From: Prorocentrum cordatum
Lineage: Eukaryota; Sar; Dinophyceae; Prorocentrales; Prorocentraceae
DNA: 57,500 bases
Direction: 5' to 3'
NCBI GenBank assembly: GCA_963575745.1
Contig: CAUYUJ010005715.1
Location: forward strand, 1-57,500
Every line of letters starts with the position of its first letter. Position 1 is the first letter of the stretch. The notes under the pieces are model-generated. The model saw only the letters and a list, made by a program, of their open reading frames with translations, ran no database searches and was not told the DNA's origin. This document shows, piece after piece, positions 1 through 11,112 of this stretch. Both the position numbers and the translations under genes were made by a program.

Positions 1-89
1 AAGCGAATCCAGAGGTGGCGAAAAGGGCCTCCCTGGAGGCCTAAAACGGCGAAAACGAGGCTAGGGCCACGGCATCGGTCCCTCTTACT

Positions 90-281
90 CATCCGAAATA
101 TTTGTCCTTCGCGGTGCCGAAGTACATGGGGCCCTCCTCGTCCTCGGCCACGAAGCGCTGCCCCTTGCCCAGCAGCGACCAGCTCGCGTTCCGGAAGCCG
201 ATGACCGTACCGACGGGTCCGCCTGGCTCGCCCCGCACGTAGGCGTAGTCCCGCAGCAGCTCGGAGGCGTCGTACCCGGGC
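90..281 (-). CDS. EEP (DNase I-like) domain exon 3, partial gene
   Basis: Minus-strand coding exon that continues the endonuclease/exonuclease/phosphatase gene whose earlier exons lie at 748-830 and 950-1332. It carries a segment reading ASWSLLGKGQRFVAEDEEGP and ending DKYFG. My recollection of related dinoflagellate EEP proteins has a similar stretch (a W.LL.G...VAED pattern) between the QE motif and the catalytic core. A CCAG acceptor sits on the minus strand just before PGYDASELLRDY. After KDKYFG the frame meets TGA within GATGAGTAAG, which could be a GA-type or GT donor, so the gene probably continues past the left edge. The catalytic His/Asp motifs of the C-terminal half are not in the window. 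The exact function and substrate are unknown; the fold predicts a metal-dependent phosphodiesterase. Confidence 0.55.
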
Positions 282-459
282 CTGGCAGGATTGATCAGAG
301 TCGACTCGGGAAATCGTGCCGAATCTGAATTCTTCGAGCCGGGCGGTGTCGCCCCGTTTCGGGCTCCCGGACCCTCACAGAACAATCTGCTGTGGAAAAT
401 GGCGCAGAAAGGCGGGGTCTAGGGCTCAGGGCGTGATTGTTGACGGTGTTTCAAGTTGT

Positions 460-640
460 CTCGCGAGGACCAGTCCTTGTACTTCGCTCCTCCTCTTCCT
501 CCTCCTCCTCATCCTCCTTCTCCCTCCCTCCCTCCCTTCCTCCCTCCTCCCACCTCCCTCCTCCTTCCTCCCTCCTCCCTCCTCCCTCCTCCTCCTCCTC
601 CCTCCTCGTCCTACTTTTCCTCCTCCTCCTGCGCCATGCA
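460..640. repeat. CCT-rich microsatellite inside an intron
   Basis: Pyrimidine tract of CTC, CCT and CCCT units on the plus strand, lying between the two EEP exons at 90-281 and 748-830. It would be a purine tract in the transcript of the minus-strand gene. The long open frames across it are by-products of the repeat. Confidence 0.9.
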
Positions 641-747
641 AGGACGGAGCCGCATCGGATCGCCGGGAAATCGAAATCAAATCGGAGCGAACGAGCCGAA
701 AACGATATCGAATCGGATCGATCGGATCGAAAGGGGCCCTGGCCTGG

Positions 748-830
748 CGAGGCCCCACCAGGGGTCGTAGAACTCCTGGAAGCCGATGATGTCGAAAGGC
801 TGGGTCCGCCCTGCCTGGGAGATGATGGAG
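748..830 (-). CDS. EEP domain exon 2 (QE motif)
   Basis: Short minus-strand exon reading QPFDIIGFQEFYDPWWGLA. The FDIIGFQE core matches the second conserved EEP/DNase I motif, in which the Glu after Gln binds the catalytic metal. It directly follows the SMB/EEP N-terminal exon at 950-1332 in transcript order. A CCCAG acceptor sits just before AGRTQPF. The donor is uncertain, near GGCCTCGCC. Several overlapping open frames on both strands here are shadows produced by the adjacent CCT tract. The assignment rests on motif plus order with the other two exons. Confidence 0.6.
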
Positions 831-834
831 GGAA

Positions 835-905
835 AGAACACGGGGACCATGACCAAGACTGAACGCGGACACGTCGGTACCGATCTTGGTCATCATCCAT
901 CCTGG
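835..905. repeat. Dispersed dyad repeat, copy 1 (in EEP intron)
   Basis: The minus strand has GACCAAGATCGG followed some 22 bases later by CAGTCTTGGTCATGG, so the repeat is a dyad. A second copy with the same arms and a similar middle occurs on the plus strand at 18428-18486. This copy lies in the intron between EEP exons 1 and 2. Confidence 0.7.
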
Positions 906-949
906 TCGTCGTCCATTATTGGATCATGGTCGCGACACGGTCATGATCA

Positions 950-1332
950 GCGTGTTTCTCCCCTCGAGATGAGCCGCGCAGCACTGTTGCTGTTGCCACC
1001 GAGCTGCTCGATGACGTGCCACCATTCTGGGTTGTATGACAGCACCTTCACCCTCAACGCCTCGCCCACGGGGCTGTACCCCGGCACCTGCGGCATGGGA
1101 GGAGCCGCACCTTGTGGGCAACCACCCCATGCGCCCAGGCCCTGCTGGATCCTGGCCGGCGCGCACACTGCCGTGTAGTCGGGGCAGCAATTGCCATCCT
1201 CCTGGCAGTACTGGCTGCAACCGCAGGCGGCCATGCTGCGGACGTCTAGGCATCCATACTTGCCGCAAGTGAACGGCTCGAGCGCGACCGCGGCCACCGA
1301 CTCCGCGTCGGTGCCAGATCCAACATCCTGGC
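950..1332 (-). CDS. Somatomedin-B-like module plus EEP N-terminus, exon 1
   Basis: Minus-strand exon. Its first part holds eight cysteines in the order CGKYGC, then CGCSQYC, then GNCCPDY and a final C in TAVC. This is the CxC, CC-x-D-Y arrangement of somatomedin B domains, which are small disulfide-knotted extracellular modules. The second part reads LRVKVLSYNPEWW followed by GGNSNSA, the N-terminal strand and asparagine motif (SYN.eWW) of EEP/DNase I-like enzymes. The minus-strand acceptor CCGCCAG near 1333 fits an exon start at GCGTCGG/GATGTTGG. A signal peptide would have to lie in an upstream exon that I do not see. The combination suggests a secreted or surface phosphodiesterase or nuclease. 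Expression and substrate are unknown. Confidence 0.7.
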
Positions 1333-1854
1333 GGATGTCTCACGTGAGGGACCTTCTCAATGCGCCTGGCTATCTGCGCAAAATTCGAGGACACGAGGCT
1401 ATCCCTGTCAAATCTAGGAGCCGCCTGGGACGCTAAAGAATACAATACCAGAGTGGTCCAGAACTTGTCCAAATTTGCCCAGAGCCCACAGCGTAACTGT
1501 CCAGAGGAGGCTCCTGGACAGACGCTGGTCCCGTCTGGGGCTACGCTCGGCCCATTGTTGGCCAACCTTGCCAGACTGCGTGTCCTCAGGACCAAAAAAC
1601 GGAGCAGGGCCAGTCGAGACAGCAGCAACTGCGAATCGGTCCCCGGACCCCTCCCGGTGTCCAAACGCAATAGTTGTTCGAGCTGCGTCCAGCCGTGGAG
1701 GGGCTCCCCGAATGCCAACTACCATTGTCTCAACTCGCCCTCCTCTGACAGACTGCATGCCCAAAGAACAAAGGCGAAAACATCATCAACTTCTGGACGG
1801 TCGCGCGGGTTGCCAAGGTCGACGCCGCACTGCCGTACCCCTCCACATCGAGAC
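1333..1854. other. No recognisable gene
   Basis: Open frames occur on both strands but none shows a recognisable domain or convincing coding bias. This would be the intron or upstream region of the EEP gene. Confidence 0.5.
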
Positions 1855-1930
1855 ACATCGCCGAGGCCATCGGCGATGCGGCGCGATCCTCCGACCCCAT
1901 CTATCTAGACCCCCTCAAGGAGGCCTGCAG
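1855..1930. repeat. Dispersed repeat with ATCGGCGAT palindromes, copy 1
   Basis: The reverse complement reads GATAGATGGGGTCGGAGGAT and then a GCGCCGCATCGCCGAT run. It matches 19285-19360 over about 60 bases, including the AGATGGGGTCGGAGAATCG core. Confidence 0.75.
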
Positions 1931-2079
1931 CAAGGCTGCTGAAACATGGAACACGAAATGTGGAACAAAGCCCGTTTCTAGCACCAACAGCGCCTGGGTG
2001 CACGAGGAGGGTGGCGAGAAAAAACAACCTCGGAATGACCTCGGGAGCTGCGAGCCCCTTCCGAATCCAAAAACGGTCC

Positions 2080-2450
2080 TTACTTCAGCATCCTGACTGT
2101 ACCCCTCGCGGCCTGGATCCGCGAGAAGGCACCCCGCATCCCTGGGGGCACGGCACCAAAGGCACTGGCCCGCGACGGCCGTGGGTGTGGATGCCTCTGG
2201 AGGCCTCCGAAGCCTGACAGAAGGCACCTGGAGCCTGGCCCCTGAAGCGGGGCGGCCGCGTCCTGGCCGCGCCGCTCGAACTCCGCCAGCAGGAGCTGCG
2301 GGCGCGCCGCGCGCTGCGCCACGCGCTGCGCCGCGGGGCCGCCCCGCAGCGCCAGCGCGCCGCCGAGCAGGGCCAGCGGCAGCGTCGCCAACGGCGCCGC
2401 AGCGGCGAGCCGCCTCCTGCGCGGGAGGGCCAGTCCCAGCCCTCCTCTTG
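2080..2450 (-). other. GC-rich coding-like segment, unassigned
   Basis: A minus-strand frame rich in Ala, Arg and Leu (for example QRVAQRAARPQLLLAEFERR) looks more protein-like than its neighbours, but no domain is recognised and the overlapping frames look similar. It could be a relic exon or simply a GC-rich open frame. Confidence 0.2.
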
Positions 2451-2454
2451 CTGG

Positions 2455-2600
2455 GTCCTCGTCTCCTCCTCCTCCTCCTCCTCCTCCTCCTCCTCCTCCC
2501 TCCTCTCCTCCTCCTCCACCTCCTCCTCCTCCTCCTATCTCCCACTCTCTTCTTGCTACTCCTACTCCTACTCCTATCCTTATTCCTTATTAGAATATAC
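2455..2600. repeat. CTC/CTCCTA microsatellite
   Basis: Runs of CTC followed by CTCCTA-like hexamers. It grades into AT-rich sequence at about 2650. Confidence 0.9.
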
Positions 2601-2739
2601 TCCTACTCCCCCCTCAGGCCGGCAGATAGGGGCCGCATCCGGGTGGTCCCATCCTAACCTGTAAAAAAAAACAATACAAAATCATTATTTTTCTTATTTT
2701 TTTCCTCTCGACATGGACGTCCTGTCGTCCACGGCGATC

Positions 2740-2945
2740 ATCCATTGCAAAAAATACCACAAAGAGCACACGCGCGCGTTCATGTCAGAATCCTACCGAA
2801 CACCGTGTGTTTGCAAGCATTTCAACATAAAAACATCAAAAACCCCATGCTTTTTCACAAAAATTGTACAAATTTCCCGCCCGGGCTCTCTTGCTGAAAT
2901 CATAGGAAAACCATAGGAATCTTAAGAATTCTGTCAAATCCAGCG
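2740..2945. repeat. AT-rich dispersed repeat, copy 1
   Basis: Contains AAAAAATACCACAAAGAGCA, ATTTCAACATAAAAACATC and GCTTTTTCACAAAAAT. The same ordered blocks recur at 3005-3130 (close copy) and 47860-48040 (divergent copy). It is clearly lower in GC than the rest of the window. Confidence 0.85.
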
Positions 2946-3004
2946 ATTTCACGTCATCGCGCGGTGCACTCGCGATGCTCTGTCATGCACCCAGGCCGCG
3001 AATC

Positions 3005-3130
3005 CTGTGCAAAAAAATACCACAAAGAGCACACTCGCGCGTTCATGTCAGAATCCTACCGAACACCGTGTGTTGCAAGCATTTCAACATAAAAACATCA
3101 AAAACCCAATGCTTTTTCACAAAAATGCTT
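3005..3130. repeat. AT-rich dispersed repeat, copy 2
   Basis: Near-identical to 2750-2870 (GAATCCTACCGAACACCGTG, CATTTCAACATAAAAACATC), giving a direct repeat about 255 bp apart. The right part of copy 1 (from CCGCCCGGGCTCTC) is absent here. Confidence 0.85.
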
Positions 3131-3360
3131 TGGGGTGTCCTGTCAGACCGTCGGGCTTCCTCCGGCCACCTCTGGCTTCCTGCGGTGCACCGGGCCATTC
3201 TCGACTCGTCTGGCAATGCGCGCGCGGCATTCAACACGCGCTCGCCAGTTCCCGTCGGCAACCGCCATCGCGGCCGCAGTTGCCAGCTTTGCTTCTTATG
3301 TTGTGGAGGGCGGGTGTGACTCTAGGCATGCCGCTTTGAACTTCGCTCGAGCTGGCTAGC

Positions 3361-3468
3361 TTGACTCCTACTCCTACTCCTACTCCTACTCCTACTCCTA
3401 CTCCTACTCCTACTCCTACTCCTACTCCTACTCCTACTCCTACTCCTACTCCTACTCCTACTCCTCCT
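3361..3468. repeat. ACTCCT hexamer array
   Basis: About 17 nearly perfect head-to-tail copies of ACTCCT. This is not the plant/alveolate TTTAGGG telomere unit. Confidence 0.97.
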
Positions 3469-3514
3469 CACCACAACCTCCACCACCATCACAACCACCA
3501 CAGCCATGAGCATG

Positions 3515-4200
<686 letters not shown>

Positions 4201-4344
4201 CTATCATCAAGAACCGTTTGGCTTGGGCGTGCCTGCGCGGCACCCTCGGGCCAGCTCCGAGCCTTCGCGAGGCGTTCTTGGTGACGGGAGGGTCACCGCG
4301 GTTGGCCGCCGTCTCTCTCCCCGACCGATTCGGAGCGAACAGCA

Positions 4345-5500
4345 ATGGGCCGCAAGGCTGCGCGCTCGCCTGCCGCGCGCTCGCCTGCCCCGCCGCAGGC
4401 ACGCGGCTCGAGCAGTGGCGGCACGGGCGGCAGCATCCCGCGGGCAGCCCGCCGCGTGGCCTTCATCGACGACTGGACGAAGTGTCAGGCGTGCGCCAGC
4501 TGGCACTGGAACGCCACCTGGTGCGAGGCTGGCTGGAAGTGTCGCTGTGGCGCGCAGGTGGAGCCGTTTCGGCGTCGCGGCAACAGCCGTCCTCCTGTGC
4601 GCGGGGCCGCGCGGCGCTCGGGCAGGCTCGTCGAGCCGTGCCCCTGGCACCGCAGCGGTGGCGGCGGCAGCAGCGACGCTGGCTCCAGCAGCCTGGGGGG
4701 CTCCGATTTCTCGGTCTTCCTTTCGCACCTGGCTGCGAAGGCGGGCGGGGAGCCCCAGGCTGCGGCGGCCATCCAGCTGGTCCAGCGGCTGGTTGCTCCA
4801 CCGCCGCCTGCCGAGGTGGAGAAGCCCCCCGACGAGGTCTTCCGCAAGGCGACAGGCCTGCACAAGCACGTCGGCACCAGGGCGCACTCGACTCGGTGCT
4901 GCGCATCGAGGACCGGCGGCGGCGCGTGCGAAGGAGGCGGAACTCGCCGTCGCCCCGGCGGAGGCCGAGCAGTCCAAGGCGGCCGCTGCGGCCGCAGTGG
5001 CGCGGCAGGCGGCGGAGTCGGCGCGGGTGTCGGGTGTCTCGGAGGAGCTTTTCACTTGTCCGGGGATCCTGCCGTCTTCACGGACGTGGCTTGTTTTTCG
5101 CCCGCCGAGCAAGGGGAGTTGCAGTTCCTGGAGCGGTCCCTTATCCAGACCAAGACCGAGATGGCGGGCAAGGCCGAGATCATCCGCGCCAAGCTGGCGG
5201 CGTCCAAGTCGGCGGAGGCCCAGCAGCGCAGCACCAGGAAGCGGCGCACGGGCTCCACCTCCCCCCCACGCGAGGAAGGTGGAGGTTTCGACGCGGAGAA
5301 GGAGGTCGTCAGCGAGGCCTCTTCCCCGCCGACGGAGGCGGACGGCGGCAGCACGATCGCCGTGGCCGCCAAGAAGCTCAGCGCTGCCAAGTTCGCCGCC
5401 ACGCGCGCGGCGCGGGCAGCCGCCGCCGCGGGCTCGGCTGCCCCTGCCGCCCCGCTGGGGAGCGCTGGCCAGGGCGTCGAGGCGGCCAGTGCCACGGCTT
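4345..5500 (+). pseudogene. LINE ORF1-like protein
   Basis: Opens GRKAARSPAARSPA and then has a Cys/Trp motif, WTKCQACASWHWN..CEAGWKCRCGA, with CxxC and CxC pairs like a compact zinc ribbon or knuckle suited to nucleic-acid binding. An Ala/Glu-rich coiled-coil-like stretch follows. The natural frame appears to move at about 4880, 4915 and 5050: the coiled-coil piece KEAELAVAPAEAEQSKA is in another frame, and the end (AEQGELQFLERSLIQTKTEM) is back in the first. I infer frameshift decay. The position directly upstream of an APE/RT ORF supports ORF1. The start is the ATG after the CAT microsatellite and is only one possible choice. Confidence 0.55.
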
Positions 5501-5681
5501 GACTAGCGGCCGCAGGTCGGGTCGAGGTCGGCTCGGCCTCGCCGCCAGCGGACCCTCCTCTGCGGCCGCAGCGCCAGGCGCTGGCGAGGAGGGACGACAG
5601 GCCGACAGGGCATTTCATGAAGGCGACGGCGAGAAGAGCGGAAGGGACTCCGACGAGAGAGTTTGTGGTGGCCATCGGTAA

Positions 5682-6430
5682 TTATTTGCGAATATCACGG
5701 CGGTGGGTCCGCAGGCTTGCGGGTTCGTCGAGGAGTCGCTGGGGCGCTTTCACTCGTTCGCCTGCGTTGAGACGCATGTGCGTGCTGGTCAATTTGAGAA
5801 GCGGCGCTGGGCCGCCAGGAAGCTGGACCTGCGCATCCCGGCCAATCACGCGAGGCCCTCCAGGAAGGGCGTTCTGGAAGGTGTCGGCGACAGTCTCGGT
5901 CGCGGCACAGAAGGCGGGGAATGAGTTCTGCGCAGGCGCGGCCACTACACGCACACGCTGGAGGGCAGCTGCGACAGCTCGTTGGCCGCCCCAGGGGCGG
6001 AGGCGGCGGACGGCTTCCAGGCCGGCGCCATCCACCTCAAGGGCCAGCGCCAGGTGGTGGTCGTCACTTTCTACGGCATCAGCGGCGTCGGGTGGAGCGG
6101 GAGCAGCTTGCGGCGCTTCGCCAAGCTGGGAGGTCTCTTGCAGGCCCTGCAGGCGCCGTGGTTCGTCCTCGGCGACTTCAACTTGCCGTGCCAAGTGCTG
6201 CAGAAGGCGGACTTCCTGCGGCAGGTGGGAGCCAGGGTGCTCCAGGCGAACGCGGCCACCACCTGTGATGCGGGGCCGTCGGGCTCGCACATCGACCACG
6301 GCCTCTGCTCCGATTCGTGCGCCCCGATGCTGGCTGGCATCTGGGCTGCTGCGGCACCGTGGGGCACGCGCGGTGGTCTCGTGGTCGAGCTGCGCTCGGG
6401 CCACGACACCCTGCTGGGGCGGCAGCTGCA
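5682..6430 (+). pseudogene. LINE APE-like endonuclease domain
   Basis: EEP-fold endonuclease that nicks target DNA for target-primed reverse transcription. The N-terminal part reads FANITAVGPQACGF and then FACVETHV (the catalytic QE/VETH motif). After TGA at 5922-5924 the same frame resumes and shows VVVVTFYGISGVGWSG, the metal and substrate motif WFVLGDFNLPC, and GSHIDHGLCSDSC. Both halves are in one frame, so this is a single point nonsense codon. TAA at 5679-5681 precedes it. Key acidic and Asn residues are retained, so loss of function comes from the stops rather than the active site. Confidence 0.75.
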
Positions 6431-7700
6431 GCTCGCCAAGGGCTTGCCGCAGGTGCAGAGGCCGAGGGGCGTCGCGTCCAGCAGTCGACGAGGTCGTCGC
6501 CACGGCGACGCCGAGCGCCGCGCCCTTGCGCGGAAGAAGGAGCTGGACATCCACGACCAGCTCTTCGGGAGTCACGTGCGTGAGCGCGAGGTTGATGAGC
6601 TCTCTACTCGTCCGGGGTCTGCCAGCAGCGACGACGGTGGAGACAGCATCGACGAGGAGGCGGGAGGTCACTCTTGGGCCGTGCCGCCGCCCCCTGCTGG
6701 GCAGGCCGCTGCGCGGATGGATGAGGAGGAGGCCGACCCCTTCGACGACCTGGACAAGGAGCTGGAGGTGGGCCACCAGAACGGGGACGAGCTCAGCTGC
6801 GACCCCACCGCAGGTCCCTCCGACGCCGCCCCCCTGGCGCTGGGCGTCATCGGCGAGGGCCCCTGCGCCCCTCCTGGCAGCCCCGCAGGAGGCGGCAGCG
6901 CCAGGTCGGAGCCACCCGCCTTGGCCTCATTAGCCCACTGGCGCGGCCAGGAACGCTGCGGCGGCCCCCTGGCGGCCAGGACGGGGGCAGGCGCGGTGGG
7001 ATTCAGCCCCACGTCGTCGCAGCACCTGCCCTCGGCGGCGAGAGGTCAGGCCAACTTCGACACCGGAGAGGAGGCTTGGAGGAGCACGGCAGCCCCACCT
7101 CAGGCAGAGGACGGCGATGAAGGGCCCGCTCGCAGCATCTGCTGCTGCAGCAGCGGGCGGCGCTCACATCGGTCAGCTCAGCGCATGGCACGCGGACTGG
7201 GTCGAGCACGTCGAGAGGGCGGTGGGCCAGCACCACAGGAAGCCAGTGCACGGGCGGCGTCGGCGCAGCCAGCTGGCTCAGCGCGCTGAAGTCAAGTGCC
7301 CGACCAGCGCTGCCGCCAGGAACGAGCCGCTCCGCAGCGCCGCCCCGCGATGGTGGTCTTCCGTCGCTGCGTTGCTGGAGCGGGCGTGCAAGCTCCGACG
7401 GCGGCGCGGGGCCACCGACGAGGACGCTCGCCTGCTGGCCGCGGCGGGCCGCGAGCTCCTGGAGCGCGCCCCCGCTTCCGCTCGCGGGCGCCTCTCGGCA
7501 CGCAGATCTGGGGCTCGCTATGGTGGTCGGCGCCCAGTTCGGTCGGCCCCCGCAGGGCCGCAGCCTCAGCCTTCAGCCTCACAGGGTCAGGGCCCGCTGC
7601 AGGCCCCCCCTCCCCCGTTCGCGCTCAGCAGTGGGAACCACCCAACTTGGGGAGGCGAGAGCGAGCAGCCTGCAAGTGGCGAGAGCTGGGGCGCACGCAA
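6431..7700 (+). pseudogene. LINE ORF2 linker between endonuclease and RT
   Basis: The endonuclease frame stays open to 7289 and includes an acidic stretch (MDEEEADPFDDLDKELEVG). The RT frame opens at 7117, so the two overlap in different frames, which implies a frameshift around 7150-7290. No domain is recognised. This is the usual low-conservation connector of LINE ORF2. Confidence 0.5.
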
Positions 7701-8935
7701 ACGTGAGGAGCGGCGAGAACCTGGTTGCCGCAGTCATCGTGAGGTGTTGCGGCGGCTGCTAGCTGGGCTCGGCGACATCCACAGCGTGGCCGACGACGTT
7801 TTGGCCTGGTTGGTCGAGGCAGCTCAGGCGGCAGCTTCGAGTGCCAGGCAGAAAGAGATTCAGGGGTCCCTCCGCCGCTTTCGGCAGTGGATCGCGCAGG
7901 CGGAGGCCACCCCGCTGGTCTTCCGATCGCTCAAGGAGCGCCACGTCGCGGCCGATGAGCTCTTGATCGGGGACCGCGCAGTGGTCCATCCTTGCGAGGT
8001 CCTCGACCACAAGGCCAGCGCCTGGGAGCGGCTGTGGGCCCCACAGGCCATCGACATGGGCGAGGTGCTGGATCTGTTCAGCGACCTCCGCGATCAGGCG
8101 CAGTTCTCCGAGCTTGCCGACATCAAGGTCGACGACATCCGCCGCGCCTTGCAGCGCATGCGGGCCAAGACGGGCAAGGGCGTGGACCAGCTTACGGTTT
8201 CCGACCTGGCATGGCTTCCCGACGCGGCGCTGCAGGAACTTGCCGACCTGTGCGCCGCGGCGGAGCGCGCCGCCACCTGACCGCGCCAACTCCTCCTGGT
8301 GCTCGGCCACGTCCTTGGGAAGAAGGATGGCGGGGGGCGTGTCATTGGCGCCCTCAGCATGGTCACCAGGTGCTGGAGCATGGTTCGAGAGGACGCCATG
8401 CGCGAATGGTCGAGGCGCACGGCGCCGGCGCGGGGCGCCGCGATCGCTGGTAACTCAGCCCTTCGCGAGGCTTTCGCTGGAGCCGTCAGCGAAGAAGCCT
8501 TCGCCGCGATGGGCGTCAACTACGGCCACGGCCTGATCGACGTTCAGAAGTTCTACGACAGCATGCCGTGGGTCGGGCTGGCACGCGCCGCGCTCAGTTG
8601 CGGCTTCCCGCCTGCGGTCCTCGCGCTGGAGCTGCAGCAGTGCATGGCGGGCAGGGTTCTCTTGCAAGATGGCATGGCCTCTCGTTTCGTCATCCCTTGC
8701 CAGTCGGTTGTGCAGGGCGCCAGGTCGGGCACGCGCATCGGCTTCGGCAGGCGCATGACCTACCACGCGCTGCAGCGGCTCACCATCGGCTCGCCGCAGC
8801 TCCTCCCGTCGCGCATCTGGGTCGATGACCTCTCGCTGTCCGCCGCTGGCACGCGCCAGTCGGTGGCGGGCGCGCTCGCGCAGGGCAGAGTGGAGTTCGG
8901 CGACGGTGCGCGGCAAGAGGCCTGCAGATCTCCCC
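7700..8935 (+). pseudogene. LINE reverse transcriptase domain
   Basis: The polymerase that copies element RNA at the nicked target. The thumb-proximal N-terminal region includes GKGVDQLTVSDLAWLPD. After TGA at 8278-8280 the same frame gives LGKKDGGGRVIGALSMV (RT motif 1-2), LIDVQKFYDSMPW (motif A aspartate), VVQGARSGTRIG (motif B) and RIWVDDLSLSAAGT (motif C, WVDD in place of FADD/YADD). Both catalytic Asp residues of motif C are kept. The TGA precedes PRQLLLVL, where I recall related LINEs having Trp-Pro, so TGG to TGA is likely. The frame is lost near 8935. Confidence 0.8.
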
Positions 8936-8945
8936 GAAGAGCGTC

Positions 8946-9779
8946 GTGGTCTGCACGCAGCTGGAGGACGCGAGGCCCATCGCCCAGGTCGCCAAGCGTC
9001 AAGGCCTTGTGGTACAGGCAGCCAGCCAAGGCACGTGCTTGGGCGTCGACCTTGCCGCTGGCAGGAGGCCTGCTCGCCGCGCGGCCCTGAAGCGCATGGC
9101 CAAGAAAGACTCGGGGGTCGCACAGGCGGCTTCGACGCATGGCGCGAGCTTCGAGGCAGCACCTGAAATGCAGCTTCGTCGAGCAGGTCGGGGTCCAGGC
9201 TGCAGCCTCCTACGGGCACGAGGTCGACGGCGTCTTCGGCAGCAGGTTGGCCGAGCTCCGCAGGCGCCTCGCTGCGGTCTCGGGCGCGACGCGGCGCGGG
9301 CGGTGCCTCACCTCACACCTGGCCTTGCGCGCGGGGCCCTTGGCCCCGCCAGGCGCCTGCCCCGCGCCCCCGTGAGGTGCTGGTTCGAGGTCTGGCGCGG
9401 CTGCCAGGAGGTGAGGAGGCGACTTGCTCGGGCATGGACCCCCATCCACGCCAGGCTTCGCGAGGCAGAGCCCGAGCGCAGGTCGCGGCTGGCGCGGGGG
9501 CCCGTCTCAGGTCTCCAGGCCCTGTTGCTTCAGCATGGGCGGGCCCCTGTCGGCCCGATGGGATGGGAGCGGGTTCTCGCAGACGGGCCGCGCGAGAGGT
9601 GGGCGTTCCCCGACGCGGCCAGCATCGCGGAGGGTTCGTGCAAGCAGGTGATCGATGCGCTGGAGGACGCTTGCTCTGGCACTCTGGCGCTCGGGACAGC
9701 CTGGCTGCCCTTGCTCTGCCGCCTCGTGCTGCCGCTGGGGCGCGACGGGCGGCCTGGGGCGGCTTGGAGCAGCCGCTGA
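8946..9779 (+). pseudogene. LINE ORF2 C-terminal extension
   Basis: Two overlapping frames carry the continuation. One has VCTQLEDARPIAQVAKRQG and later VRCWFEVWRGCQEVRRRLA, GPMGWERVLADGPRERWAFP and a terminal stop at 9777-9779. The other (9139-9375) has GVQAAASYGHEVDGVFGSRL, the RT-thumb-like segment. The frame switches near 9150 and 9375, so this is decayed. I see no RNase H or CCHC motif. Confidence 0.55.
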
Positions 9780-11112
9780 GCTCGTAGCTCCGCGCTGCGA
9801 GTGGCTCGGCGGCGCCTCGTCGGCGTCCTGGAGGCGCTGCTCGCGCCGAGCCTTGCTGTCCTCAAGCTCAGCAAGCTCAGCAAGCGCGGTGGCGCGCACG
9901 TCTAGCTCCTCGAGCACCCGGCAGACCGCGCCGTTCGCGGCCAGTGGCTTCTCCAGCGCCCAGTCGGGCCTGCAGCTCTCTGCGCCTGTCCAAGAGCGGC
10001 TTGGCCTTCTCGAACAGCTCGCCCCCGTCCAACTGCAGCAGCTGGATGGCGCGACAGTGGCTGTTGTCGAACCACTCGCGCCTACTGGCACGCAACTTCC
10101 ACTGGCGGCCTGGCCGGGGATCGACTCCGCGAGTCTGACACGAGCTGCCTGTGGCCAGCGTCGGCGCCACGCCTGCGACCCTCCGCCTGTAGGGCCCCCA
10201 GAGAGCCTCCAAGCGTTCGCGTCGGTCTGTCGCTGTCGGGAGAGCGGCCAGTCAGACCTAGAGACTCTCTCTGTCTGGCGCCCAGCTCGTTGCACAGGCC
10301 CTCTCTGAATGCAGGGTCCTTCTGCTTGAGTCGGAGTCTAAGCTTCCGCCGGCTCGTCCGCAGTCCGCGAGCTCCCTTGCTCCTCACTCGCTCGTTGGCG
10401 GGCTTGCCCTGGCCCCGTGCTGGTCGAAGTGCGACCGGCTGTGAAGAAGGCTATCGCGCCCTCCGGACGGCCAGCCCTGCGCCTGCGGGCTGGGTGCTCC
10501 CCGGGCGGCCCTGGGGGGGGGCGGGAGGGGCGGGCGGTCCGCCGAGGCGGCGGCCCTTGCGGCGGCCCGGGCCCGGGCGGCGCCGCCCCCGCACCGGGGG
10601 CGGGCTCAAGGCTCACTGTTGCGACGGCCTGGCGGGCCGTTCTCAGCAGCCACGCCCCGCTGCCATGTCGCGGCGGCGCGCGCGCGCGGAGGAGGAGAAG
10701 AGGAGAGGGGCCCCTTCCCCTGCGCTCGGGACCGAAAGGGCTGCAGTGCAATGCAACATGCTTATGATGTTCTCTGCTACAGCTACCTACTCTCTGCTGC
10801 TACCTACCACCTCCCCCTATAGTCACACAGATCATGCCACGGGGCTCAACACATGGCCATTCTAAATGTCTCGGCGGCGAGTGACTTCTGTCGCGAGACG
10901 GGCCCTGAGATTACACCACTGACGCGAAAGAAGAGAGCGCGCTCACTTGTGGGGCCGCTCGCGGTCGAAATTCGATCAGCAGACGTCTGCGCAGATCCCA
11001 AAGCTTAAGAGTCCCAAGACCGAAGTTCACAGCCACGGGGGCAGAGCTGCCGCCAGGCGGACGTTATAAAGAACTTCAGGCGAGGGTCCTGAGCACAAAA
11101 CGGCTGGACCAG
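9780..11112. other. Inter-element region with coding-like debris
   Basis: Minus-strand pieces around 9830-10210 look weakly coding (REWFDNSHCRAIQLLQLDG, ELDVRATALAELAELED) and may be a frameshifted coiled-coil fragment, but plus-strand frames are nearly as plausible. 10500-10620 is extremely GC-rich (G and GC runs). 10760-11110 shows nothing recognisable. It separates two convergent retroelement relics. Confidence 0.4.

Larger units (their letters stand above)
4345..9779 (+). mobile_element. Decayed APE-type non-LTR retrotransposon (LINE)
   Basis: Plus-strand order is ORF1-like Cys-containing protein (4345-5500), APE/EEP endonuclease (5682-6430), linker, reverse transcriptase (about 7700-8935) and a C-terminal extension (8946-9779). 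The coding frame is broken by several shifts in ORF1, TAA at 5679-5681, TGA at 5922-5924 and TGA at 8278-8280, and a shift near 8940. Endonuclease followed by RT in one reading direction is diagnostic of LINEs. The clade was not determined. No convincing 3' tail or target duplication was located. Confidence 0.8.

Noticed and set aside
9377-9395. Box B-like GGTTCGAGGTC suggesting a tRNA gene
   Set aside because: No matching box A or cloverleaf arms; it lies in the LINE C-terminal coding region.
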